A stretch of 64,000 nt of DNA from positions 124,001-188,000 of the forward strand of contig JAHZJK010000010.1 in assembly GCA_022600955.1 (NCBI GenBank), in the 5' to 3' direction. Positions 7,674-17,654 of the stretch are shown here, piece after piece. Under the pieces are notes generated by a model. It made no database searches. It saw only the letters and a list, made by a program, of their open reading frames with translations, and was not told the DNA's origin. Positions within the stretch are counted from its first letter, which is position 1, and each line of letters starts with the position of its first letter. Both the position numbers and the translations under genes were made by a program. The stretch is from Gammaproteobacteria bacterium. GTDB taxonomy: Bacteria; Pseudomonadota; Gammaproteobacteria; Steroidobacterales; Woeseiaceae.

Positions 7674-9809
7674 TTGAGTAGACCTGATAGACGACACACC
7701 CGTGGACTGGCGATTGCGCTGCTGGCGCTTCTGTCCCTGCCCGCATTGAGCAGCACCCCGGGTAATACGTCCGCAATAGAAGACAATCAGTTTCTCTATC
7801 CTGAAGCGCGTCATGAAACGATCGGCCAGATCGTCACCCAGTTTATTCAAAAGTCACACTACAACCAGGTTGCCGTCGATGATGAATTGTCGTCCAAGGT
7901 GCTCGATTTTTATATAGAAGGCCTTGATCGAATTCGGATGTACTTGCTTGCGAGCGACATAGAGTTTTTCGAACGCTACCGTTTTGAACTCGACGATATC
8001 GTGAAGAGCAAACCGCTTGATCCTGTCTACGAAATGTACGAAGTGTTCCAGACACGCATGCGCGAACGGCTAAAATTCGCGCTTTCACAGCTCGAGAACG
8101 AGCCCGACTACGCGACAGATGCCGAATACCAGTTTGACCGCACTGAGTCTCCCTGGGCTGCAAATGCACAGGAGCTTGACGATATCTGGCGCCAACGGGT
8201 CATTAATGACGCCCTGGCACTGGCCCTTGAAGAGGAACCGTGGGAAAAGATCCAGGACGTCCTGACGAAACGCTATACCGGATTTCTCAAGCGGCTGGAC
8301 CAGGTCAACAACGACGACGTCTTTGAGCGTTTTATGAACACCTTTGCGCACGCCGTCGACCCCCACTCCAGTTATCTTTCACCACGCAATGCTGACGAAT
8401 ACCGAATTCAGATGAGTCTCTCGTATGTCGGTATTGGCGCGACCCTGCAAACAGAAGATGACTTCGTCAAGATCGTGAATATTATTCGCGGCGGGCCAGC
8501 CGACTTTGACGGCAAGCTTAAACGTGATGACAAGATTACAGCTGTGGCACAAGGTCCTGAGGGTGAGTTCGTCGATGTAATCGGCTGGCGGCTCGATGAC
8601 GTCGTGGACTTGATACGCGGACCCAAGCAGTCGCAAGTCCGATTGCAGATTATTCCTTCGAATTCAGTTCCTGGCAGTCCAAAAGTCATCATTCCGCTAA
8701 CACGCGGTCCTGTAAAACTCGAAGAGCAGGCTGCAAAAAGTGAGATCGTCAAAGTACCTCGCGAAGGTCGCGAATGGTCCATCGGCGTGATCGAGGTACC
8801 GAGCTTCTACCGGGACTATCGAGCATTGACGAGCGGTGATTCAAACTACACAAGCGTCACGAAAGATGTGAAACGCCTGATAGGCGAGCTCGAAGAACAA
8901 GGCATCGACGGCCTCGTACTAGACCTTCGCGGCAATGGTGGCGGCCACCTGACAGAGGCGACAGCGTTGTCTGGGTTGTTTATCGACAACGGCCCAATCG
9001 TGCAATTGCGTAATTCGATCGACGTCAGACGCAGTCCGCCGCAAAGACTGGACGATCCTGATCCAGTCGCACGCGTCGCCTACAACGGTCCGCTCGCTGT
9101 TCTGGTCGACCGGTTCAGCGCATCTGCATCCGAGATCTTTGCCGGTGCGATACAGGATTACAACCGCGGCGTGATTATCGGCCAGCAAACATTCGGCAAA
9201 GGCACTGTGCAAAACCTGTACTCGCTGGATCAGTATATTCGCAGTGAAGACGACAAAGGTTTCGGCCAGTTAACGCTGACTATCGGAAAGTACTACCGCG
9301 TAACCGGCGCAAGTACGCAGCATCGTGGCGTCCACCCCGATATATCGCTGCCTTCAAATATTGATGCCGAGATCGTTGGCGAAAGCTCCCGAGAAAACGC
9401 CCTGCCCTGGGATACCGTAGATACCACCCGTTTCCGTGCACGTGACCCGTTGTCGACAACGATCGACACGTTAACCAGCAGCCATGTTGCGCGCAGCAAG
9501 GACGACCCCAATTTCCAGTACCAGGTGGACAGGATTCGAGCTGCCGAGAGAATTCGGGAGCAAAAGACTATCTCTCTGAATATGGAAACTCGCCGCAGCA
9601 CCAGGGAAAAGGAGCTGGACGAGGCATTGCAGCGAGAGAATGCCCGACGCACTGCACTGAATCTGGAACCTATTGAAAGTCTTGATGATATTGACGAGGA
9701 AGAGCTGCCCGATGTGCAGCTGGACCAGGCTGCCAAGATCGTAACGGACATGGCGACAATGAGAGAAGTCGAGGTAATACCGGCCCAAACAGCACGACTG
9801 CATCAATAG
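7674..9809 (+). CDS. prc: Carboxy-terminal (tail-specific) protease Prc/Tsp
   Basis: A 711-residue periplasmic protease of the S41 family. I chose TTG 7674 because GTGGAG lies 7 bp upstream and it gives a clean signal peptide (SRPDRRHTRGLAIALLALL, then LPALSS); an in-frame start at 7545 would add an unlikely 43-residue tail. The Tsp N-terminal domain comes first, then a PDZ domain (about 195-285), then the S41 catalytic core with Ser484 in FSASASEIF and Lys509 in FGKGTVQ, the 25-residue Ser-Lys spacing of the family. The charged C-terminal domain matches long Prc proteins (E. coli about 680). It degrades tail-tagged and misfolded periplasmic proteins and processes envelope proteins. Confidence 0.93.
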   Translation: MSRPDRRHTRGLAIALLALLSLPALSSTPGNTSAIEDNQFLYPEARHETIGQIVTQFIQKSHYNQVAVDDELSSKVLDFYIEGLDRIRMYLLASDIEFFERYRFELDDIVKSKPLDPVYEMYEVFQTRMRERLKFALSQLENEPDYATDAEYQFDRTESPWAANAQELDDIWRQRVINDALALALEEEPWEKIQDVLTKRYTGFLKRLDQVNNDDVFERFMNTFAHAVDPHSSYLSPRNADEYRIQMSLSYVGIGATLQTEDDFVKIVNIIRGGPADFDGKLKRDDKITAVAQGPEGEFVDVIGWRLDDVVDLIRGPKQSQVRLQIIPSNSVPGSPKVIIPLTRGPVKLEEQAAKSEIVKVPREGREWSIGVIEVPSFYRDYRALTSGDSNYTSVTKDVKRLIGELEEQGIDGLVLDLRGNGGGHLTEATALSGLFIDNGPIVQLRNSIDVRRSPPQRLDDPDPVARVAYNGPLAVLVDRFSASASEIFAGAIQDYNRGVIIGQQTFGKGTVQNLYSLDQYIRSEDDKGFGQLTLTIGKYYRVTGASTQHRGVHPDISLPSNIDAEIVGESSRENALPWDTVDTTRFRARDPLSTTIDTLTSSHVARSKDDPNFQYQVDRIRAAERIREQKTISLNMETRRSTREKELDEALQRENARRTALNLEPIESLDDIDEEELPDVQLDQAAKIVTDMATMREVEVIPAQTARLHQ

Positions 9810-9819
9810 ATTCAGGCCC

Positions 9820-9859
9820 TTGCACGACTGAATCGAGGTGTTATACTCGACTATAACAC
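9820..9859 (+). promoter_or_regulatory. Promoter with inverted repeat over the -10 box
   Basis: TTGCAC at 9820-9825 and TATACT at 9842-9847 are separated by 16 bp and form a good sigma70-type promoter for the gene at 9876. An 8-bp perfect inverted repeat, GTGTTATA (9838-9845) and TATAACAC (9852-9859) with a 6-bp centre, covers the -10 element and could be an operator. A separate GATTCAG/CTGAATC pair (9809-9815, 9828-9834) overlaps the -35 region but lacks a T-run, so I do not call it a terminator. Confidence 0.5.
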
Positions 9860-9875
9860 TTAAGGGAGGGGGTTC

Positions 9876-10385
9876 ATGGCGAACCGGAATTCCGGTTTAA
9901 CAGCACAAAAGAAACTGGCTGCTTCTGCAGCAGGTTTTGTTTTGCTCGCCATATCACTGCCTGCCCTGGGCGCATCGAGCAACAAGCTGCTCTGCGATGA
10001 AGAAGAAGAAGCGAATCTGGATGTCCCCGTTGAGAAACTGACGGCAATAGTTGTCGATCACGACGTGATACTCAGTACGGTCAAAGACATAGCAATCGAA
10101 GCAGCAGACCGACAACAGGTCGTTTCCCGCTTGCTGGCACCACGTGCCGAAGCCGCAATTCGAGACGCGTTCGGGGAATCCGACCTGGAAGACGAGCATC
10201 CAGCGCCTGACCTGAGCTCCTCGGTGTTGTCGCGTCCTGTCGCCGGCGTCGATACGGCGGTAGTGCCCGAGAACAATGAATCCCCGCAGGAAGATCCGGT
10301 CTCCGGCATGAACACACAGTTGCCGGGTGTATCCGAAGACGATTTGTCGCGCTTTAAGAAACAGATGTACCGTCGCGATATCTAG
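9876..10385 (+). CDS. Secreted or anchored acidic protein, unknown
   Basis: A 169-residue protein with an excellent ribosome binding site (AAGGGAGGGGG) before ATG 9876. The N-terminus carries a signal peptide (basic start, hydrophobic 14-31, ALGA cleavage region). The mature part begins with CDEEEEANLD, followed by a helical segment (about 55-100) and an acidic, Pro- and Ser-rich C-terminal half that looks disordered. No family recognised. It follows the Prc protease but has its own promoter. It could be an envelope stress or adaptor protein, but nothing in the sequence proves this. Confidence 0.7.
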   Translation: MANRNSGLTAQKKLAASAAGFVLLAISLPALGASSNKLLCDEEEEANLDVPVEKLTAIVVDHDVILSTVKDIAIEAADRQQVVSRLLAPRAEAAIRDAFGESDLEDEHPAPDLSSSVLSRPVAGVDTAVVPENNESPQEDPVSGMNTQLPGVSEDDLSRFKKQMYRRDI

Positions 10386-10396
10386 CGACCAGTTAT

Positions 10397-11428
10397 CTAA
10401 CGACTCAATATTTTCGCAATCGCAAAGTAGTTGTCGCCAAGCAAATTGGCATCTTTCTCTCTGACAACACCATTAGCATCAATACTGTAGATCGTTGCCA
10501 CCGTGCCTGGAACCGGTACGGCGTCCTCATCACTGCGAAAAAGTGCATGGTCTGACAGTTTCCTGGCTCTTTTCTGCAGCACCTCCGCATAGTCGGTGAC
10601 ACTTTCCATCGACTCCCTGCGGCTGTTCAGATTTTCGATGATCTCGTCACACTCGTATTTGCTGCCGTAGTTGACCGCGCCAACGCTTTTCTCACTCGCT
10701 TCTTTCGCCATCGCGGCCAGATTGTGTTCTTCAAAGTGCAAATAGAGTTGCTGAGCAAAAGCAATGATCATGAAGTTGATTGACCGCTTGGTAGTTACAT
10801 CAAGACCTTCGTGGTCTGGCGGTTGCATATTCTCTATGTTCTGCAGATTGGCGAGTAACCCGTTCTCCTCGGCCTTAAACGTTTCGATGTTCACGGCGAT
10901 TTCGTCCACTGCATCACTTTGTGATCGGCCTCGAAACAAACGCGCAATTCCGCCCATTGTTTGCATCTTGTGTTGCTCTGCCTGTAACTGATCTTCGAGC
11001 AACTGGACCTGTAAACGAACCTCTCCTGCCTTGGCTCGCACGGCGTCAGATTTGCCGGAACGCATCGCATTCCACGCGTCCAGCGTCTTGCCATGCACTT
11101 TTTGTTCTCGCTGCTGCTTTATATGTTCGGCAAACCGGGCAAGCTGTGCGTTGCAGTGCGCACCAAGACGGCGCAACTGGTAAAACGCTACGACGTTGTG
11201 TACCCAGTCGGGGTCCAGCAACAGGCTTTCTAGATGATCCATCTTCTGTTGCACACGAGCGGTCGCGCCCTGGTGCTCTTTGATGCGGTCCTGAAGCTGG
11301 TACTTTTCGTTCCGCAGGGCAGCAAACTCTTTCTTGAGTTCGGCTCTGTTGCGGAACAGGTCGACAAGCTTTTCGCTGTTGTCGACCTCTTCATCCTCTG
11401 CTTTGAACAACCCTGACAGACCGGTCAT
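10397..11428 (-). CDS. Cytoplasmic coiled-coil protein, unknown
   Basis: A 343-residue protein without signal peptide or membrane segment. Heptad-like, Glu-, Lys- and Gln-rich helices cover about 18-75, 95-190 and 240-290, and the C-terminal 50 residues (VPVPGTVATIYSIDANGVV...) look like a small beta-containing unit. No domain recognised; it could be a cytoskeleton-like or scaffold protein. It is convergent with the secreted acidic protein and stands alone on its strand, with a 121-bp gap to the DUF1249 gene. Confidence 0.7.
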   Translation of the reverse strand: MTGLSGLFKAEDEEVDNSEKLVDLFRNRAELKKEFAALRNEKYQLQDRIKEHQGATARVQQKMDHLESLLLDPDWVHNVVAFYQLRRLGAHCNAQLARFAEHIKQQREQKVHGKTLDAWNAMRSGKSDAVRAKAGEVRLQVQLLEDQLQAEQHKMQTMGGIARLFRGRSQSDAVDEIAVNIETFKAEENGLLANLQNIENMQPPDHEGLDVTTKRSINFMIIAFAQQLYLHFEEHNLAAMAKEASEKSVGAVNYGSKYECDEIIENLNSRRESMESVTDYAEVLQKRARKLSDHALFRSDEDAVPVPGTVATIYSIDANGVVREKDANLLGDNYFAIAKILSR

Positions 11429-11549
11429 CTCGAATTCTCTTTAACATAATCAGCAAACGCCAGACTTATGTCGTGACGTACATGACGCTAATAATGACAA
11501 TTGATCGCTTGGCAAACTCTGATTCAATCGACAGTTTTAGGAACTGCCC

Positions 11550-12005
11550 TCAACGTTCCAGAATCAGGTGTCCCTGGTCGGAAAGATACTCAAGCCACTT
11601 GTTCAGAATAATATTCCGCCGCCAGCGCAGTCCAAGCTCATTGCGATGCTCCCGCGCGAGGCGCTGCAGAGCGACGTGTCGCTGCTGATCGCCAATAGCC
11701 ATAGCCTCGGCGAGCCGGCAGTCCGTATACAGCCTGACAGTCATGTCAGGGTCTATGAGCAAGCCTTCATCCGTCTTCAGATGGTACGTCAGGGACAATG
11801 TAACGGTATGCCGGCTGCGTTCTATAAACTCAAGATGCAGGTCACAATCCCCGGCAACGCGAGAATGATAACAACCGTCAAGGCGATCGATTTCAGGGAT
11901 AAGCCGAAGCAATCGAAGGTAATTACTTTCATAGAGCGCCATCAGACCGACGAAACTTCCGGGCCTTACTATCGCTTCAGGATTGATGCGTGAATCTAGT
12001 AGCAT
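11550..12005 (-). CDS. DUF1249 family protein (YqiB-like)
   Basis: A 151-residue protein that matches YqiB/DUF1249 in layout: it begins near FVGLMALYESNYLRLLRLIP, continues with DLHLEFIERSRHTVTLSL, DPDMTVRLYTD, AEAMAI and ends in a basic helix with NKWLEYLSDQGH. In E. coli yqiB lies beside cpdA; here the neighbour is the PEP synthase regulator. The function is unknown. I chose ATG 12005 over an upstream start at 12035 because the family begins close to this point. Confidence 0.8.
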   Translation of the reverse strand: MLLDSRINPEAIVRPGSFVGLMALYESNYLRLLRLIPEIDRLDGCYHSRVAGDCDLHLEFIERSRHTVTLSLTYHLKTDEGLLIDPDMTVRLYTDCRLAEAMAIGDQQRHVALQRLAREHRNELGLRWRRNIILNKWLEYLSDQGHLILER

Positions 12006-12038
12006 GACGCTCAATATAGCAGCACAAGGCTGCAAAAA

Positions 12039-12863
12039 TCAGGGTCGAACTCGCCGATCAACACCTGTACTATCGAGGATTCTGCTGGATATTTCTTCGA
12101 TCGAAAACTCTGTCGTATCGACATGCGGAATCCCGTACCGCTTGAATATCTTGTCCGTCTCGCGAAGCTCAAATCGAACCTGCTGCGGCGTCGAGTAACT
12201 CCCCATTGGTCGCCGCTCTTTACGAATTTGTCGCAGACGCTCCGGCTTGATAGACAAACCGAATAGTTTGTCCTTTTGCTTCACAAGGAAATCCGGCAGC
12301 TTGCCACTTTCGAACTCTTCCTCCGTCAACGGATAATTGGCGGCATAGACGCCGTATTGCAAGGCAAGGTACAGGCAAGTCGGCGTTTTTCCGGAGCGTG
12401 ATACACCGACCAGAATAACGTCGGCCACATCATAGTTTCGGCTGATACCACCATCGTCATTGGCGAGCGCGAAATTGGTTGCCTCGATGCGCTTCATATA
12501 CGCGTCAATATCGCTCATTCCATGAGCTCGACCTGCTTCGAAACTGGGCTCTTCTTCCAGTTCCTGAGCAAGTGGTTCGAGAAAAACGTCAAAAATATCA
12601 AGATGCATGCAGTCTGCATCCTTGAGAATCGCTCGAAATTCGGCCTGCACAAGGGTCGAAAATACGATCGGCTTGGGTGCGCCCGACGCTCGTACCGCGT
12701 TGATGGTACGTACCGCCTCGCGCACCTTGTCTTCAGTATCTATAAATGGCAAAGTCATTTGCCGAAAATTCTGTCCTGCGAACTGCGTAATGAGACTGTG
12801 TCCAAGCGTTTCAGCTGTAACACCGGTCTGGTCCGAGAGTAAGAATACTGTGCGCTCAGTCAT
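12039..12863 (-). CDS. ppsR: PEP synthase regulatory protein (ADP-dependent kinase/Pi-dependent phosphorylase)
   Basis: A 274-residue protein of the DUF299/PSRP family, which inactivates PEP synthase by ADP-dependent phosphorylation of a threonine next to the catalytic histidine and reactivates it by phosphorolysis. The start at 12863 gives the family N-terminus (MTERTVFLLSDQTGVTAETLG). The nucleotide-binding loop GVSRSGKT lies at 153-160, and a later TPQQVRFELRETDKIF block is also typical. It is divergent from ppsA, its substrate, with only 46 bp between the starts, so both share one control region. Confidence 0.94.
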   Translation of the reverse strand: MTERTVFLLSDQTGVTAETLGHSLITQFAGQNFRQMTLPFIDTEDKVREAVRTINAVRASGAPKPIVFSTLVQAEFRAILKDADCMHLDIFDVFLEPLAQELEEEPSFEAGRAHGMSDIDAYMKRIEATNFALANDDGGISRNYDVADVILVGVSRSGKTPTCLYLALQYGVYAANYPLTEEEFESGKLPDFLVKQKDKLFGLSIKPERLRQIRKERRPMGSYSTPQQVRFELRETDKIFKRYGIPHVDTTEFSIEEISSRILDSTGVDRRVRP

Positions 12864-12909
12864 CCGTAGGATTGTCCATTTCCTGCCGCGGAAAACAAGG
12901 GAGTAAATC

Positions 12910-15276
12910 TTGGAGCGTAATGTCATCAAGCTCGATGAGCTTGGTATGAATGATGTCGAAACGGTGGGCGGTAAGAACGCATCACTAGGCGAAATGATCA
13001 GCAACCTCCACAACATGGGGGTCAGCGTGCCCGGAGGCTTCGCAACCACAGCCTCAGCCTACCGCGAATTTCTGGCTGCAGACGGCCTCGACAAGCGAAT
13101 CAACGCCACGCTTGACGATCTCGATGTAGACAATATCGATGCGCTCAAAGCCGCGGGTGCGCAAATACGCAACTGGATTCTCGAAACCCGATTGCCGTCA
13201 GGATTGATGGACGATATCGCGACCGCCTGGGATGAAATGAGTGGCGGCAATGACATCACCGTTGCGGTGAGATCGTCGGCAACTGCTGAGGACCTCCCGG
13301 ACGCCTCTTTTGCCGGACAACAGGAAACATTCCTGAACGTCCGCGGTCTCGACCACGTGATCGATGCCATGCACCAGGTTTTCGCGTCACTGTTTAACGA
13401 CCGTGCAATCGCGTACCGGGTTCATCATGGCTTCGACCACAGTGACGTTGCGCTGTCGGCCGGCATTCAAACCATGGTGCGTAGTGACATAGGCGCGGCC
13501 GGCGTCATGTTCACACTTGATACGGAATCCGGATTTCGAGATGCCGTTTTCGTAACGTCGTCATATGGACTCGGCGAAACCGTCGTCCAGGGCGCCGTGA
13601 ATCCGGATGAGTTCTACGTGTACAAGCCTGCACTCGCCAACGGCAATCGGCCTATTCTGCGTAAGAACCTCGGCAGCAAGGCCCTCAAGATGGTCTATAG
13701 CGACAATCCGCAACCTGGCAAGACAGTCGATACGGTTGATGTCGATGAGGCTGAGAGTCAGCGGTTCTCAATCACGGACGACGATGTTGCCGAACTCGCA
13801 AAAATGGCGGTGACCATCGAAGAGCACTATCAGCGGCCGATGGATATCGAATGGGGCAAAGACGGCAACGACGGAAAACTCTATATCTTGCAGGCACGAC
13901 CCGAGACGGTTCAAAGCCGCAGTGGCAGGACGATCCAGCGCTACACCCTTAAAAATCACTCCGACATCATCACCTCCGGTCGTAGTATCGGCCAGAAAAT
14001 CGGAGCGGGTCAGGCTAAGGTCGTTCGCGACGTTTCGGAGATGGGGCGGGTCAAGGCCGGCGACGTACTCGTCTCCGACATGACGGACCCCGATTGGGAA
14101 CCGGTCATGAAACGGGCGTCTGCAATCGTCACGAATCGAGGCGGCAGGACGTGTCACGCGGCGATCATCGCCCGCGAACTTGGAATACCCGCAGTCGTCG
14201 GTTGTGGTGACGCTACTGAGAGAATTACAGACGGCACTGATGTGACGGTGAGTTGTGCCGAAGGCGACGAGGGCTACGTTTACGAAGGCAACCTCGAGTT
14301 CGAACAAACACAAATCGAACTCGACTCGCTCCCGGATATTCCCGTCAAGATCATGATGAACGTTGGAAATCCTGATCGCGCTTTCGACTTCGCGAGCATC
14401 CCCAATCATGGCGTCGGCCTGGCGCGTCTGGAGTTCATCATCAATCGCATGATCGGAGTCCACCCGCAGGCGTTACTCGAATACGACACGCTTGATGAAG
14501 ACACCAGAGCCGCGGTCAATGACCAGATGGCCGGATATGATGACCCTGTCGGCTTTTTCGTCGATAAACTCGCCGAAGGCGTTGCCACTATCGCAGCCGC
14601 ATTCGCACCTGAGCCGGTGATCGTACGAATGTCCGATTTCAAATCCAACGAGTACGCAAACCTCATCGGCGGACAGATATACGAGCCGGATGAAGAGAAC
14701 CCAATGCTCGGTTTTCGTGGCGCTGCGCGCTACGTTTCGGAAAGTTTCCGACCATGTTTTGACCTTGAGTGTGAAGCACTGAAGCGCGTGCGCAATGACA
14801 TGGGGCTAAGCAATGTTCAGATCATGATCCCGTTCGTGCGAACAGTGCAACAGGCCAAAGACGTCATCGCTGTAATGGCTGAAAACGGACTGGAACGTGG
14901 TAAGGATGACCTCAAGGTCATCATGATGTCCGAACTGCCGACCAACGCCCTGCTCGCCGATCAGTACCTGGAACATTTTGATGGGATGTCCATCGGCTCC
15001 AATGACATGACACAGCTCGCCCTTGGACTCGACCGCGACTCCGCTCTTATTGCGGATACATTTGACGAACGTGACGACGCGGTCAAGGCGCTGCTCGCGA
15101 TGACGATTTCTGCATGCAAGGCACAGGGAAAGTACGTGGGAATCTGTGGGCAGGGTCCGTCAGATCACGCTGACCTCGCCCGCTGGCTGCTGGATCAGGG
15201 CATAGAGAGTATGTCGCTAAACCCGGATACAGTCGTCGAAACCTGGATGTTCCTCGCTGGCGAGGAAGTTGACTAG
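12910..15276 (+). CDS. ppsA: Phosphoenolpyruvate synthase
   Basis: A 788-residue enzyme converting pyruvate + ATP + water to PEP + AMP + phosphate for gluconeogenesis. It starts at TTG 12910 with AAGGGAG 6 bp upstream, and the first residues ([21 protein letters not shown]) align with known PpsA starts. Domains in order: ATP-grasp (about 1-340, with [19 protein letters not shown]), the swivelling phosphohistidine domain with GGRTCHAAI and catalytic His416, and the PEP-binding TIM barrel (about 470-785, with [18 protein letters not shown]). It is regulated by the divergent ppsR product, which targets the Thr at 414 next to the histidine. Confidence 0.96.
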   Translation: MERNVIKLDELGMNDVETVGGKNASLGEMISNLHNMGVSVPGGFATTASAYREFLAADGLDKRINATLDDLDVDNIDALKAAGAQIRNWILETRLPSGLMDDIATAWDEMSGGNDITVAVRSSATAEDLPDASFAGQQETFLNVRGLDHVIDAMHQVFASLFNDRAIAYRVHHGFDHSDVALSAGIQTMVRSDIGAAGVMFTLDTESGFRDAVFVTSSYGLGETVVQGAVNPDEFYVYKPALANGNRPILRKNLGSKALKMVYSDNPQPGKTVDTVDVDEAESQRFSITDDDVAELAKMAVTIEEHYQRPMDIEWGKDGNDGKLYILQARPETVQSRSGRTIQRYTLKNHSDIITSGRSIGQKIGAGQAKVVRDVSEMGRVKAGDVLVSDMTDPDWEPVMKRASAIVTNRGGRTCHAAIIARELGIPAVVGCGDATERITDGTDVTVSCAEGDEGYVYEGNLEFEQTQIELDSLPDIPVKIMMNVGNPDRAFDFASIPNHGVGLARLEFIINRMIGVHPQALLEYDTLDEDTRAAVNDQMAGYDDPVGFFVDKLAEGVATIAAAFAPEPVIVRMSDFKSNEYANLIGGQIYEPDEENPMLGFRGAARYVSESFRPCFDLECEALKRVRNDMGLSNVQIMIPFVRTVQQAKDVIAVMAENGLERGKDDLKVIMMSELPTNALLADQYLEHFDGMSIGSNDMTQLALGLDRDSALIADTFDERDDAVKALLAMTISACKAQGKYVGICGQGPSDHADLARWLLDQGIESMSLNPDTVVETWMFLAGEEVD

Positions 15277-15281
15277 CGGAC

Positions 15282-15956
15282 TCAGAAGCGGTCGTATCTG
15301 GAGCGCCGCTGCCAACGAATACGGGGCAGCCAGATACCGAGAACAACTCCGACCAGCAACACCAATGCGCCGGTCATGAACCAGTAGCGTGTCGTCTGAC
15401 CTGACAGCTGCCGATTCGACTCTGTTAGCGTATCGACTTCAATCTGCGTCTCCGCCAGCTGATCCATAAGCTCCCGGTTCTGCGAGTTGATCTGCAGTAC
15501 GTTCGCCGCGGTGCGCCTGATATCAGACAGTTCATTCTGCAGTGCTGTTTTCTCGCGTTCCAGGCTGGCAATCTGGCCGTTGGCCGATTCGTACTCGCCT
15601 TTGATTGCCGAAAGCTGGGAGTCGAGGGTCGTGCCGCGCGAATTGGCGTTTGTCAGCTGACTTGTCAGCGTTTGCAGTTGTTCGCGCGCACTGGCCTCGT
15701 TCATCAGGTAACGGGTAAGAACCCAGCCTTCTGTACCGCCGGGCGTCTGGACGCGCGAATAGCCGCTGTCTGCATCACGCTCCAGGACCTCGAGGCGCAT
15801 GCCGCTGCTCACCATTAGCTGTATCGCATTGCTGGTGCTGGGTCCGGACCGCAGTGTAATTTCGAACTCGTCGCTGACCCAGGCGGGCGCGGCGAAGCTG
15901 GTTGTCGCTGCCGCAAGCAGGCACAACAACATCGCTCTGGTTGTCATTTTAATCAT
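15282..15956 (-). CDS. SH3-domain protein with coiled coil and C-terminal membrane anchor (YgiM-like)
   Basis: A 224-residue protein from ATG 15956 (ATG 15947 is equally possible). It has a signal peptide ending near SFAAPAW, a bacterial SH3 domain (about 24-85; EITLRSGPSTSNAI and VQTPGGTEGWVLTRYL), a coiled coil (about 90-185), a membrane helix (about 193-213) and a basic tail ending RRSRYDRF. This is the architecture of the TIGR04211/YgiM family. It is probably an inner-membrane protein facing the periplasm and contacting the cell wall; the exact role is unknown. It is convergent with ppsA, with stops 5 bp apart. Confidence 0.85.
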   Translation of the reverse strand: MIKMTTRAMLLCLLAAATTSFAAPAWVSDEFEITLRSGPSTSNAIQLMVSSGMRLEVLERDADSGYSRVQTPGGTEGWVLTRYLMNEASAREQLQTLTSQLTNANSRGTTLDSQLSAIKGEYESANGQIASLEREKTALQNELSDIRRTAANVLQINSQNRELMDQLAETQIEVDTLTESNRQLSGQTTRYWFMTGALVLLVGVVLGIWLPRIRWQRRSRYDRF

Positions 15957-16008
15957 GGCGCAACTATAAGACACAGAATCGGATCTCGCTAGTCAAAAAT
16001 GAGGCAAA

Positions 16009-16392
16009 TCAGTCGCTTAACGGAGACAATTCGGCGACGTTCTTTTCCCAGTTTTGACCGTCAAATGGCTCCACAACAAGCGAAGCAATACTGTCACCGC
16101 GCAAACAGCGGACATTCACACTGTAGCCATCCGGGTGCGAACGCGGTACGTAAAACGATTTTACACCGCAGAAGCTGCAAAAATAATGTTTGGCGACGCC
16201 CGTGTTAAATGTATATGTGGCCAGCGCATCCTCGCCCTGCAGCAGACGAAATCTCTTGCGTGAGACGAACAGGTGCAGAAACCCACTCATGGAACAAATG
16301 CTGCAATTGCATTCTGCCGCTTCAATATCGGCCGGCGCATCAATTTCAAATTGCACCTTGCCGCAATGGCAGCCGCCTGTATGCGTTGTCAT
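16009..16392 (-). CDS. GFA/CENP-V family zinc protein
   Basis: A 127-residue protein with all zinc-binding motifs of the GFA fold: GGCHCGKV (8-10 region), CNCSIC (29-34) and CSFCG (72-76). The family name comes from glutathione-dependent formaldehyde-activating enzyme, but most members have unproven activity. The start ATG overlaps the stop of the upstream DUF938 gene by 4 bp (ATGA), so the two are translationally coupled downstream of orn. Confidence 0.88.
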   Translation of the reverse strand: MTTHTGGCHCGKVQFEIDAPADIEAAECNCSICSMSGFLHLFVSRKRFRLLQGEDALATYTFNTGVAKHYFCSFCGVKSFYVPRSHPDGYSVNVRCLRGDSIASLVVEPFDGQNWEKNVAELSPLSD

Positions 16393-16991
16393 TCCTCTTC
16401 CTTCTGCCAGACGACGATGTGATTGTTCGCGGGCATGGCGTAGAAACGCTTCTGCCGCAATCGGTTTTGCATCGCGAACGAATCGAGATGCTCGAGATCG
16501 CGAATACCCATACTTGCGTCGCGCAACTGCAAGGACTTATCAAATGCGGCATTACTGGGTGTATTGAATTCACCACGACGCCGAAACGGTCCGTAAAGGC
16601 AAAACACACCACGCGGTCGAAGCGATTTGCCGACCAGACCAAACATTTTCTCTACGGCATCAAGCCCCATAATGTGTGCGGTATTCGACGAGTAGACTGC
16701 ATCGTAGCTATTGCGAGGCAGCTCGTCGTAGCGCACATCAAGAGTAATTGGCGGGCTGAGTCGCGCCAGTGCCGCGTGCTCGACCCACGCTGCAATGCCA
16801 GAGTGATGATCTTCCACATCACTTGTCTGCCAACTCAGGTGCGGCAATGCCGCCGCAAACTTTGCCGCGTGCTGACCGGTACCGGAACCGATCTCGATTA
16901 CCTGGCGGCAATCGGCAAACTCGGTTTTCAATACTTCCAGAATCGGATCCGCGTTGCGATCCGCACTGATTGCTACTGGCCTTTCAGCCAT
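16389..16991 (-). CDS. DUF938 family SAM-dependent methyltransferase-like protein
   Basis: A 200-residue protein. The class I methyltransferase motif I is visible as [16 protein letters not shown] (about 31-46), with motif II acidic residues in TSDVEDHH and a later [13 protein letters not shown] block characteristic of DUF938. I chose ATG 16991 because it gives the family start ([18 protein letters not shown]) and overlaps the orn stop by 8 bp; the longer frame from 17048 runs into orn. The substrate is unknown. Confidence 0.85.
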   Translation of the reverse strand: MAERPVAISADRNADPILEVLKTEFADCRQVIEIGSGTGQHAAKFAAALPHLSWQTSDVEDHHSGIAAWVEHAALARLSPPITLDVRYDELPRNSYDAVYSSNTAHIMGLDAVEKMFGLVGKSLRPRGVFCLYGPFRRRGEFNTPSNAAFDKSLQLRDASMGIRDLEHLDSFAMQNRLRQKRFYAMPANNHIVVWQKEEE

Positions 16992-17571
16992 CACCAGCGT
17001 CGCCCCGAAGCGCTTCGGTCGCAAACAAATGCTCGCGATACCACTCAAGCTCTTCTATTGAATCTCGAATATCGGCGAGTGCCAGGTGTTCTGACTCCTT
17101 GACGAATCCCTTGGCAACGGCGGGTGCCCAGAGTCCGCACAAAATTTTCAGAGTACTGACGTCCAGATTGCGATAGTGAAAAAACTTTTCGAGCAGCGGC
17201 ATTTCACGGGCGAGAAAGCGGCGATCCTGACAAATGCTATTGCCGCACATCGGTGACGCGCCTTCGCTGACCCACTCACCAAGAAATGCAACAGTGGCAT
17301 GCTCCGCATCGGCAAGCGACCACTCACTCTCCAGAACGCGCGCCGACAGTCCCGAGTTGCCGTGCTGGCGCGTATTCCATTCATCCATATCATCCAGCGT
17401 GCGCTGCGACTGCCCTATCGCAATAACCGGCCCTTCGGCGAGTTCGTTCAGGTACTTGTCGGTGACAATCGTCGCGATCTCAATAATGGTGTCGGTACGC
17501 GTGTTCAGACCCGTCATTTCGAGGTCTATCCATATCAGGTTTGTGGCCGGATCAGGCGCTGTGTCAGGCAT
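16984..17571 (-). CDS. orn: Oligoribonuclease
   Basis: A 195-residue DEDDh 3'-5' exonuclease that degrades 2-5 nt RNAs, including pGpG. The exonuclease I motif is WIDLEMTGL with Asp16 and Glu18, followed by [11 protein letters not shown] (Exo II) and the C-terminal [14 protein letters not shown] (Exo III with His and Asp). I chose ATG 17571 because it matches the short N-terminus of known Orn; a start at 17592 would add seven residues. Divergent from rsgA, an arrangement also found in E. coli. Confidence 0.96.
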   Translation of the reverse strand: MPDTAPDPATNLIWIDLEMTGLNTRTDTIIEIATIVTDKYLNELAEGPVIAIGQSQRTLDDMDEWNTRQHGNSGLSARVLESEWSLADAEHATVAFLGEWVSEGASPMCGNSICQDRRFLAREMPLLEKFFHYRNLDVSTLKILCGLWAPAVAKGFVKESEHLALADIRDSIEELEWYREHLFATEALRGDAGDG

Positions 17572-17654
17572 AGCAAGATGGTCTCGTATCAAAACACATA
17601 TAGTTTACATGCCCAGCGAGTGCAAGGCTGCCCACATGACGGCATACTTCGGCG

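Noticed and set aside
9809..9834. GATTCAG/CTGAATC hairpin as terminator of prc
   Set aside because: No T-run, and it overlaps the -35 box of the following gene.
13768..14463. 231-codon minus-strand frame
   Set aside because: Antisense of ppsA.
16209..17102. Long plus-strand frame (297 codons) opposite the DUF938 and orn genes
   Set aside because: It is Cys-, Arg- and His-rich with no domain, and lies opposite recognisable genes, so it is a shadow of them.
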